This document shows positions 13,482-19,741 of a DNA stretch of 29,927 nt, in pieces. Numbering within the stretch: position 1 is the first letter of the stretch; each line of letters begins with the position of its first letter. Source of the stretch: a virus; the IMG/VR virus record IMGVR_UViG_3300042565_001121, positions 1 through 29,927 of that record. One strand, 5' to 3'. The position numbers were made by a program, and so were the translations under genes. The notes below the pieces were generated by a model. It saw nothing but the letters and a program-made list of their open reading frames with translations. It made no database searches and was not told where the DNA came from.

Positions 13482-15004
13482 AACTCAAGTACAGCGCCAA
13501 GGCCCACGGCTACTGGCTGAACGGCAAGCGGTGCAAGTCGCCGAGCGCCATCGCCAAGGTGCCCGACGACTCATCGGCGCTCGACTTCTGGCGTCGCCGT
13601 CAGACCGCCATCGGGCTCGCTCTGCAACCGCACCTGCTGACCGCTGTCGCCGCCAACGCCGACGACAAGAAGGCGCTTGACGCCATCTGCGAAGAAGCGA
13701 TGACCGCCGCCGGTGCGTCGTCGGGCCGGGACTACGGCACCGCCGTGCACAAGATCACCGACCTGCTTGACGGTGGCGTGTTCGTCTTGGAAACGCCCGA
13801 GGTCGTTGCGATCCGTGAGACGTGGCGCACGCTGCTCGACTCGCACGACCTGGAGATCGTCGCCAGCGAGCAGGTCATCGTTCACCCCGACCTGATGGTC
13901 GCCGGCCGGTTCGACCGGGTGGTGCGGCACCGCTCGACCGGCGAGTGCTTCATCCTCGACACCAAGACCGGCAAGAGTGCCGCCGACTTCTTGCAGTCGC
14001 ACGCCGTGCAACTGTGGCTGTACGCATCGGCGCCGCTGTGCGCCGACGGTCCGACCGGCGACGCCGACTTCGAGGTCGCCGAGTTCGTGCCGATGCACGC
14101 AGTCAGTCAGTCGGTGGCGCTGGTTGCGCACCTGCCGATGGAGGGCGAGGCGTCGATCATTGGCATCGACATCGCCGCCGGGCGGCAGTGCTTTGAGCAG
14201 GTCATCCAGCCGACGTGGGCGTGGCGCTCACGTTCCGACCTGCGGGTTGATGGTTGGAGTACTCCAACATTTCTGTCAGCTAATGCTGTCCTAGCCGCCA
14301 ACCTCGTCGACCGGTTGCGCGCCGTCGCCGCACTGTCGCCCGATGTCGCCCAGCGGGTACGCGAGGCGTGGCCCGCTGGCTGCCCCAAGTTGTCCGAAGG
14401 CGGCCACACCGCCGAGCAGCTCGACCAGATCCAGCAGATCGTCGAGCAGGCCGAGACGATCACCTCGGCACCATTCGCCGACCTGCCGACCGAGCCTGCG
14501 CCGCTGCGCACCGTGAACGTCGCCGAGGTCCGGGCCCGGGTGGTGCCCGATGAGGGTGAGCCTGCGAGCGAGGGCCGCATGGTGCAGATGCGTGAGTTGC
14601 ACGCTGCGCTCGACGACGTGCAGCGGGCATGGATCGCTGCGCTTGCCGACCAGTCGCGCGCCGTGGCGTCGTTCCACCTCGCCGAACGCAAGACGACCCG
14701 TAGCACTCGCATCGTGCGGGGACTGATCGAGTTGGCGCAGAACGACTGCATGGACGACGAATTGGTGCGTGCCGCTGCAGCGTTTGCGCTTGACAGTGAC
14801 GAACCGTTGCAGGCGTCGATTCCGCCCGGTGCGGCGATCGCTGCGCTCGGGTGGACGGAGGCGCTGACCTTCCAGACCGCCTGCGAAACCTTCGTCGAGG
14901 GGCGCATGACGCTCGCATTCGGCGACACCGGAGTGATGCGGCTGGTTGACCGGCCGCTCACCGCAGACCAGGCCGCCGAGCGACTCGGCGGCACCTGGGC
15001 CTGA
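13478..15004 (+). CDS. RecB/Cas4-like PD-(D/E)XK exonuclease
   Basis: A 508-residue protein. The nuclease core lies in residues 80-200: 'GTAVHKITD' (H91), 'EQVIVHPDLMVAGRFDRVV' (E131, D146), 'FILDTKTGK' (D161, K163), and Q178 in the following helix. This is the complete motif set of the RecB-like/PDDEXK_1 nucleases used by phages for recombination. Residues about 370-508 are helical without recognised motifs and may contact an SSB or annealase. No RecT/Erf-like annealase gene is evident in the window. ATG overlaps the previous stop (ATGA). Confidence 0.8.
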   Translation: MKLKYSAKAHGYWLNGKRCKSPSAIAKVPDDSSALDFWRRRQTAIGLALQPHLLTAVAANADDKKALDAICEEAMTAAGASSGRDYGTAVHKITDLLDGGVFVLETPEVVAIRETWRTLLDSHDLEIVASEQVIVHPDLMVAGRFDRVVRHRSTGECFILDTKTGKSAADFLQSHAVQLWLYASAPLCADGPTGDADFEVAEFVPMHAVSQSVALVAHLPMEGEASIIGIDIAAGRQCFEQVIQPTWAWRSRSDLRVDGWSTPTFLSANAVLAANLVDRLRAVAALSPDVAQRVREAWPAGCPKLSEGGHTAEQLDQIQQIVEQAETITSAPFADLPTEPAPLRTVNVAEVRARVVPDEGEPASEGRMVQMRELHAALDDVQRAWIAALADQSRAVASFHLAERKTTRSTRIVRGLIELAQNDCMDDELVRAAAAFALDSDEPLQASIPPGAAIAALGWTEALTFQTACETFVEGRMTLAFGDTGVMRLVDRPLTADQAAERLGGTWA

Positions 15005-15075
15005 CAACCACATCGCTGCCAGTTGAGCGAATCCCAACACCCAAAAAACACAAACATGACAGGGAGATACCCACA
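15005..15075 (+). promoter_or_regulatory. Intergenic leader of the SSB-like gene
   Basis: One of the few gaps in the early operon. It is A/C-rich and unstructured (CCCAAAAAACACAAACAT at 15040-15057) with AGGGAG at 15061-15066, 9 bases before ATG. TTGAGC at 15023-15028 is -35-like but no good -10 is placed after it, so I see a strong translation start, not a clear promoter. Confidence 0.4.
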
Positions 15076-15513
15076 ATGTCCGACCCCTTCAGCAACCAGT
15101 CCGACCCGTTCATGGCCGCTGGCGGCTCCAGCGCCGCCAGCGTGTCGTTCCCGAACCTCGGCGACACCGTGACCGGCGTGGTCACCGCCATCGACCAGCG
15201 CGACGACACCAAGCCCGACGGCGAGGTCAAGCGCTGGCCCGACGGCAAGCCGATGGCCGTGTTCATCTTCACGCTCGAGACCGACGACGGCCCGCAGGCG
15301 CTGTGGGTGCGCGGCCACATGGTCACCGCCATCCGTGAAGCCGCTGCCGCTGCCGGGCTCAAGACCGTCATCGGTTCCGAGCTGACGATCAAGCACCACG
15401 ACCTCGGCGAGGAGCGTAAGGGCTTCGCCCGGGCCAAGTTGTTCAAGGCCAAGTTCGGCCCGGCGCCGGTGAAGGCCGCCAAGCCCGCCGCACCCGCAGA
15501 CGAGGCGTGGTGA
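15076..15513 (+). CDS. Single-stranded DNA-binding-like protein (OB-fold)
   Basis: A 145-residue protein of the actinophage ssDNA-binding-like family: a Pro/Phe/Gly start, 'FPNLGDTVTGVVTAI' (31-45), 'KRWPDGKPMAVFIFTLET' (about 57-74), 'ALWVRGHMVTAIREA' and 'LGEERKGFARAKLFKAKF', the strand order of an OB fold. The C-terminus is a Pro/Ala linker ending 'ADEAW', acidic with a final aromatic, like SSB tails. It has its own strong ribosome site and so is probably abundant. It lies between the exonuclease and the resolvase, consistent with recombination or replication. Confidence 0.68.
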   Translation: MSDPFSNQSDPFMAAGGSSAASVSFPNLGDTVTGVVTAIDQRDDTKPDGEVKRWPDGKPMAVFIFTLETDDGPQALWVRGHMVTAIREAAAAAGLKTVIGSELTIKHHDLGEERKGFARAKLFKAKFGPAPVKAAKPAAPADEAW

Positions 15514-15698
15514 CCGGCGACTACCCGGTGGTCTACGCCCACTCCGTGCACCACCTCGGTGCATGGGTGGTCGTCGGCCCGACCGGTGTGATCGCCTGCC
15601 CCGACCGTGCGACCGCCAACCGGATCAACGACCTGCTCGCCGAGCACGGCATGGTTGACGTGCCCGACAGCCTCGAAGGCGTGGAGTGGGCGCAGTGA
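15510..15698 (+). CDS. Small hypothetical protein
   Basis: A 62-residue protein ('YPVVYAHSVHHLGAWVVVGP' then 'RATANRINDLLAEHGMVD'), a beta-hairpin plus helix pattern without known motif. GTG 15510 gives the usual 4-base overlap; GTG 15507 is possible. It sits between the SSB-like and RuvC-like genes. Confidence 0.5.
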   Translation: MTGDYPVVYAHSVHHLGAWVVVGPTGVIACPDRATANRINDLLAEHGMVDVPDSLEGVEWAQ

Positions 15699-16156
15699 CC
15701 CTCACCATTGGCATCGACCCCGGTGTCGCCGGCGCCATCGCTGTCGTCTCCGCCGCCAACGAGGTGCTCGTCTGGGACATGCCGACGATCGAGGTGCGCG
15801 GCAAGAAGCGCATCTCGGCCCGGCACCTGCGCGACCTGCTCGTCGACATCGGCCCGGCCGTCATGGTCGTCGTTGAGGACGTGCAGGGCGTGCAGGGTTC
15901 CGGCGCCACGTCGGCGTTCTCGTTCGGCCGTGGTGTCGGCGTCATCGAGGGCGTGCTCGCCGGGCTCGACCGGCCCGTCACCTACGTGTCGCCGCAACGC
16001 TGGACGAAAGACCTCGGCGTCGGCTCCGACAAAGGTGCGCACCGTCTGGCAGCGCAGCGGCTGTGGCCGCTCGACGACCTGTTCGACCGCGTCAAGGACG
16101 ACGGCCGGGCCGACGCTGCGCTGCTCGCCCATTGGTGGATGAGGGGGCTGGGGTGA
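15695..16156 (+). CDS. RuvC-like Holliday junction resolvase
   Basis: A 153-residue RNase H-fold endonuclease. Catalytic carboxylates are in the family pattern: D8 in 'IGIDPG', E61 in 'VVVEDVQ' and D136/D140 in 'KDDGRADAALLA'. It would cut recombination intermediates or branched replication products before packaging. Length is slightly below cellular RuvC (about 170). 'FSFGRGVGVIEGVL' matches the conserved helix that follows motif II in phage and bacterial RuvC. GTG overlaps the preceding stop, and its stop overlaps the methylase GTG. Confidence 0.88.
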   Translation: MTLTIGIDPGVAGAIAVVSAANEVLVWDMPTIEVRGKKRISARHLRDLLVDIGPAVMVVVEDVQGVQGSGATSAFSFGRGVGVIEGVLAGLDRPVTYVSPQRWTKDLGVGSDKGAHRLAAQRLWPLDDLFDRVKDDGRADAALLAHWWMRGLG

Positions 16157-16848
16157 CCCCGTACTACGAGGACGACGCCGTGACGATCTATCACGGGGAC
16201 TGCATGGAGATCCTGCCCTCGCTGAAGTCGGGCACCATTCACGCCGTCATCACCGACCCGCCGTTCATCATCGGCGCTGTCAGTGCAGGAAACATGAACG
16301 CCAAATCGGGCGGGTGGGCCGACATGATGAACAGTTCGCTGTGGTTCTCGTCGTGGTATCGCGAGGTCGACCGAGTGCTCAAGTCGTCGGGCGTGTTCTG
16401 GTCGTTCCTGAACTGGCGATCGCTGCCGGTCGTGATGCGGGCAGCAATCGACGCACAGTTGCCGCTGACGTCGATGGCGGTGTGGGATAAGCGATGGATC
16501 GGCCCAAGCGGTCCGCAGGGCTTGCGCTCGAGTTACGAGATGATCGCCCTGTTCTGCCAGCCCGAGTTCGCCATCCCCAACCGTGGCGTCGCTGACGTGA
16601 TCCCGTTCAAGGTCGGCAGTTACAAGGCATCCGGCCATCCAGCAGAGAAGCCGCTCGGCCTACTGGCTCGGCTAATTGAGATATCGGCGCTACCGACCGA
16701 CGCCATCATCGTCGACCCGTTCCTTGGGTCAGGCACCACGGCGCGCGCAGCGAAGGATGCAGGGCTGCGATGTATCGGCATTGAGGCCGAGGAGCGGTAC
16801 CGCGAGATCGCTGCCCGACGCATGGTGCAGGAGGTGTTGCCGCTGTGA
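16153..16848 (+). CDS. DNA N4/N6 methyltransferase, beta class
   Basis: A 231-residue SAM-dependent methylase with class-beta motif order: motif IV 'TDPPF' (34-38) early, and motif I 'DPFLGSGTTA' (188-197) near the C-terminus, with 'GHPAEKPLGL' (161-170) between. The DPPF form suits N6-adenine or N4-cytosine methylation. There is no restriction partner beside it, so it is an orphan enzyme, likely protecting phage DNA or marking it. Starts at GTG, 4-base overlaps on both sides. Confidence 0.9.
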   Translation: MTPYYEDDAVTIYHGDCMEILPSLKSGTIHAVITDPPFIIGAVSAGNMNAKSGGWADMMNSSLWFSSWYREVDRVLKSSGVFWSFLNWRSLPVVMRAAIDAQLPLTSMAVWDKRWIGPSGPQGLRSSYEMIALFCQPEFAIPNRGVADVIPFKVGSYKASGHPAEKPLGLLARLIEISALPTDAIIVDPFLGSGTTARAAKDAGLRCIGIEAEERYREIAARRMVQEVLPL

Positions 16849-17066
16849 CCCCCGACCCGACACCGATCCCGGCGACCGGCATCACCCGCAACGAACACGA
16901 CCAGCTCGTCGCCGCCAAGGGTCGGCCACTCACCCAGGGACCGATCAGGCGGCGACGCCAGGTCGACGACGCCGCCGACCTCAGCGGCATGACCGTGCTC
17001 GACGGCGTACTGGCCGAGCACCTGAGGAACGAGAAGAACAAGGAGGTTCCCCATGACGAAGGATGA
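16845..17066 (+). CDS. Small hypothetical protein
   Basis: A 73-residue charged protein with a Pro-rich N-terminus and 'RRRRQVDDAADLSGMTVLDG' (36-55). No recognised domain. The GTG overlaps the methylase stop by 4 bases and the 3' end overlaps the next gene by 14 bases, which carries its own ribosome site inside this frame. Confidence 0.42.
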   Translation: MTPDPTPIPATGITRNEHDQLVAAKGRPLTQGPIRRRRQVDDAADLSGMTVLDGVLAEHLRNEKNKEVPHDEG

Positions 17067-17235
17067 GCTGTACCCCGTCATCGACGAGGTGCTGCACCAG
17101 CGCTGGCACCCGTACACCAACGCTGGCAGCGCGTGGATCTACCGGTTCGGTGACGACGCCCAGCTGAATATTCACGAACTGGCCGAGGCGCTGTGCGACG
17201 CCATCGTCGAGCGCATGGCGGGAGGGCCGTCGTGA
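17053..17235 (+). CDS. Small acidic hypothetical protein
   Basis: A 60-residue protein ('ELYPVIDEVLHQRWHPY', 'WIYRFGDDAQLNIHELAEAL'). It has the strongest ribosome site of the region (AGGAGG at 17041-17046, 6 bases before ATG), despite overlapping the previous gene. Not recognised. Confidence 0.5.
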   Translation: MTKDELYPVIDEVLHQRWHPYTNAGSAWIYRFGDDAQLNIHELAEALCDAIVERMAGGPS

Positions 17236-17498
17236 GCGGTGACCCGCGCGTTAGTTACAAGATCGCTGCGGACGAGTACGACCGCCTGCGAGCCGCCTTG
17301 CGTGCGGCCACCAAAAGCACGTACATCGTCAACGAGAAGTCGCCACGCCACGGTTACGACCGCAAATGGAAGATCTACGTGCTGTTCAACGACGGCACGA
17401 ACCAGACGTACTGGGCCGACGACGACGCTCAATCACTGCAGCGTCAGATGCAAGTCGCTCTGTCTGAAGCCTCCAGGAGGACGTCGTGAGCGGTGACC
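17228..17498 (+). repeat. 17-bp direct repeats bracketing one small gene
   Basis: CGTCGTGAGCGGTGACC occurs at 17228-17244 and 17482-17498, each covering a GTG start codon. The interval is 254 bases and holds exactly one gene, so recombination between the repeats would remove or restore it while leaving an intact start. Confidence 0.6.
17232..17489 (+). CDS. Small hypothetical protein, repeat-flanked
   Basis: An 85-residue protein ('YKIAADEYDRLRAALRAATKS', 21 residues abbreviated here as positions 9-29 in meaning; 'YDRKWKIYVLFNDGTNQTYW' at about 43-62). Its middle looks like a single beta-sheet. The first 13 bases of the gene together with 4 upstream bases repeat exactly at the start of the next gene, bracketing this gene as a possible cassette. 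Function unknown. Confidence 0.5.
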   Translation: MSGDPRVSYKIAADEYDRLRAALRAATKSTYIVNEKSPRHGYDRKWKIYVLFNDGTNQTYWADDDAQSLQRQMQVALSEASRRTS

Positions 17499-17848
17499 GA
17501 GACATCGTGGAGCGGCTGCGGGAAGCGCACCAAACAGTACCGATCCCATCCATTGCATCGCTCTACAGCAATGCCGCCGACGAGATCGAGCGGCTGGAAG
17601 CAGCGCGCCAACAACTGCTAAATGCGGCTCGCGGATACATGGACATGGTCTGCGAAGAACGAGACAAAAACGAGCGGCTGCGGGCCGAGCGTGACGCCGA
17701 GCACGCCCTGGCCGACCAGTTACACAACGCGCTGTGCCTTGTCGCCGTGGATCTCTCCGGCCCCAAGACGGCCGCTGCCGTCGCCGCCTACGCCACCGCC
17801 CGCACCAACGGTAGCGCCAGCGCCACAGATGTGGGAGCCCAGCCGTGA
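17486..17848 (+). CDS. Coiled-coil hypothetical protein
   Basis: A 120-residue, mostly helical protein with a heptad-rich centre ('AADEIERLEAARQQLLNAAR', then 'EERDKNERLRAERDAEHALA') and a disordered Ala/Thr-rich end. Such proteins are common in actinophage early operons with no known role. GTG overlaps the preceding stop and the WhiB-like gene follows in a 4-base overlap. Confidence 0.5.
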   Translation: MSGDRDIVERLREAHQTVPIPSIASLYSNAADEIERLEAARQQLLNAARGYMDMVCEERDKNERLRAERDAEHALADQLHNALCLVAVDLSGPKTAAAVAAYATARTNGSASATDVGAQP

Positions 17849-18219
17849 GCGACTGGCGCACCCTCGCTGCCTGCCGTGGGCTCGACCCGGACCTGTTCTT
17901 CCCCGCTCGGGGCGACTCGTTCACCGCTCGCAACGCCCAGTCGGTCTGCGCCGCCTGTCCGGTGGCCGAGCAGTGCTTGGAGTTCGCCATCGAGGTCGGC
18001 GAGACCGAGGGCATTTGGGGCGGCCTGTCCGGTCGGCAGTTGCGAGCGGAGAAGCGCCGGCGGGCGGGTGGCGTTCGACGGAAGGCACCGACGAACATCG
18101 ACCACGGCACCGAGGGCGGCTACCACGCCCACCGTCGGGCAGGGACGCCGACATGCGTGCCGTGTCGTGAAGCGCACGCCGCCTACAAGGCCGAGCGCAA
18201 GCGGGAGCGGGCGGCATGA
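17845..18219 (+). CDS. WhiB-family Fe-S transcription factor
   Basis: A 124-residue regulator. The four [4Fe-4S] cysteines are C10, C35, C38 and C44 ('LAACRGLDPDLFFP', 'VCAACPVAEQC'), followed by the WhiB signature 'GIWGGLSGRQLR' (56-67) and a basic patch. A C-terminal extension has 'HGTEGGYHAHRRAG' (87-100) and 'CVPC' (C104, C107), probably a small zinc site. WhiB proteins occur only in actinobacteria and their phages and bind sigma factor; phage members can repress host whiB genes. GTG start in a 4-base overlap. It is directly followed by a second WhiB-like gene. Confidence 0.9.
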   Translation: MSDWRTLAACRGLDPDLFFPARGDSFTARNAQSVCAACPVAEQCLEFAIEVGETEGIWGGLSGRQLRAEKRRRAGGVRRKAPTNIDHGTEGGYHAHRRAGTPTCVPCREAHAAYKAERKRERAA

Positions 18220-18602
18220 ACTGGGCCGAACTGCGTGCGCAGCTCGCCTGCACCGACCGTGGCGACGAGATGTGCATCGACCCGTGGCGGCCGCAACACA
18301 AGCGGGCCAGGCAGGAGCGTGAAGCGTTGGCCATCTGCGCCGACTGCCAGCACCTCGACCGGTGCCGGGCGTGGGTGCTGCGCCAACCCGACGACCCGTC
18401 GCCAGTCATGGTCGTCGGCGGCATGACACCAGGGCAGCGGCGCAAATACCGCCACGGCGGCGACGCCTGCGGGACCGCCGCCGGGTACTGGCGGCACCAC
18501 CGCAGCGGCGAGGAGGCGTGCTGGCCGTGCAAGCAGGCAGCGAACGAGGCGCGACGCGACTACCGGGCGCGACGCAAGAACGAGGGAAGGGGAGCGGCGT
18601 GA
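18216..18602 (+). CDS. Second WhiB-like protein
   Basis: A 128-residue protein with the same two-part plan as its neighbour: cysteines C12, C41, C44 and C50 ('LACTDRGDEMC', 'ICADCQHLDRC') in WhiB spacing, then 'VVGGMTPGQRR' (66-76) in place of GIWGG-x, and a C-terminal 'CGTAAGYWRHHRSGEEACWPC' type zinc element whose residues C85, C102 and C105 are the key points. The altered Gly turn means sigma contact may differ. Arrangement suggests tandem duplication followed by divergence. ATG overlaps the first WhiB stop. Confidence 0.78.
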   Translation: MNWAELRAQLACTDRGDEMCIDPWRPQHKRARQEREALAICADCQHLDRCRAWVLRQPDDPSPVMVVGGMTPGQRRKYRHGGDACGTAAGYWRHHRSGEEACWPCKQAANEARRDYRARRKNEGRGAA

Positions 18603-19741
18603 AAGCTCCGTTCGTATGGTTCGGTGGGAAGCGGCGCGTTGCTGAAGTGGTGTGGGCTGCGCTCGGTGACGTCGACAACTACGTCGAACCGTTCGCTGGG
18701 TCGCTGGCGGTGCTCTTGGCTCGGCCGCATGACATGCACGACGGGCGTCGTCGTGCGTCGACGATCAACGACGCCGACGGCTTCGTCGCCAACTTCTGGC
18801 GCGCGTTGGCGCTCAACCCCGACGCCGTGGCGCATCACGCCAACTGGCCGGTCAACGAGGTCGACCTGTTCGCCCGGCACCTGTGGCTCGTCAATACCGG
18901 ACGCTCACGCCTCCTCAACGGCCTGGAGGCCGACCCAGAGTTCTACGACGCACAGATCGCGGGCTGGTGGGTCTGGGGTGTCAACGCGTGGATCGGATCG
19001 GGCTGGTGCTCTGGCACTGGCCCCTGGATGACCGACGATGACGGGGTGGTTGGCAAGCTGCCGCACCTCGGGAGCGCCGGACAGGGCGTGAACCGCAAGC
19101 TGCCGCACCTCGGGGACGCCGGACAGGGCGTGAACCGCCAGCTGCCGCACCTCGGGCACGCCGGACAGGGCGTGAACCGCCAGCTGCCGCACCTCGGGGA
19201 CGCCGGGCGGGGCGTGAACCGCCAGCTGCCGCACCTCGGGGACGCCGGGCGGGCAGGCTTCAACAACCTCGAGCACGCGCTGCGGCCCGATGGCGTTGAC
19301 GGGTACTTCCGCGACCTTGCCTCGGTGCTGCGGGACGTGCGGGTGTGCTGCGGCGACTGGTCACGCGTCACCACACGCGGCGCGCTGAGCTACGGCGCCA
19401 CAGTCGGCGTGTTCCTTGACCCGCCGTACCTCGGTGATGTCCGCACCGCCGACCTCTATGCCGTCGACGACCACTCCATCGCCAACGAGGTACGCGAGTG
19501 GTGCATCGCCAACGGCGACGACCCGCGCTTGCGGATCGTGTTGGCCGGATACGACGCTGAGCACGACCACCTCATGCCAGCCACGTGGCGACGGCACCGC
19601 TACAGCGCCAGTGTCGCCTACCAGACGACCGCAGGCGGCGGGCAGAACGCCGCCAACCGCCACAACGAGGTGCTGTGGATGTCGCCGCATTGCCTGGGCG
19701 AACCCCACGCGCAACTCGACCTGTTCGGAGGCGCGGCGTGA
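18599..19741 (+). CDS. Dam-like (D12 class) adenine methyltransferase with internal repeats
   Basis: A 380-residue N6-adenine methylase. Motif X 'WFGGKRRVA' (7-15), motif I 'YVEPFAGS' (28-35) and motif IV 'DPPY' (274-277) are all in D12 order. The target-recognition part is expanded by five tandem 14-residue repeats at 153-222 (unit LPHLGDAGQGVNRQ-like), absent from plain Dam enzymes. GTG 18599 overlaps the WhiB-like stop. It probably methylates phage DNA; the repeats could alter DNA contact or length. The stop overlaps the prim-pol ATG. Confidence 0.9.
   Translation: MKAPFVWFGGKRRVAEVVWAALGDVDNYVEPFAGSLAVLLARPHDMHDGRRRASTINDADGFVANFWRALALNPDAVAHHANWPVNEVDLFARHLWLVNTGRSRLLNGLEADPEFYDAQIAGWWVWGVNAWIGSGWCSGTGPWMTDDDGVVGKLPHLGSAGQGVNRKLPHLGDAGQGVNRQLPHLGHAGQGVNRQLPHLGDAGRGVNRQLPHLGDAGRAGFNNLEHALRPDGVDGYFRDLASVLRDVRVCCGDWSRVTTRGALSYGATVGVFLDPPYLGDVRTADLYAVDDHSIANEVREWCIANGDDPRLRIVLAGYDAEHDHLMPATWRRHRYSASVAYQTTAGGGQNAANRHNEVLWMSPHCLGEPHAQLDLFGGAA
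19055..19258 (+). repeat. Five tandem 42-bp repeats inside the methylase gene
   Basis: Units begin at 19055, 19097, 19139, 19181 and 19223 (the last partial), each in frame and encoding about 14 residues (KLPHLGSAGQGVNR-like). Differences are few (Lys/Gln at position 1, Ser/Asp/His, Gln/Arg), so the array is young or kept uniform. Unit length is a multiple of three, so copy number can change without frameshift. Confidence 0.85.

Noticed and set aside
14107-15564. 485-residue minus-strand open frame opposite the exonuclease and SSB-like genes
   Set aside because: Long antisense frames are expected in GC-rich genes; the plus-strand genes have catalytic motifs, ribosome sites and overlaps, the minus frame has none.
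19055-19258. Possible CRISPR array
   Set aside because: Units are contiguous, 42 bp, in frame and without variable spacers; they are coding repeats in a methylase.
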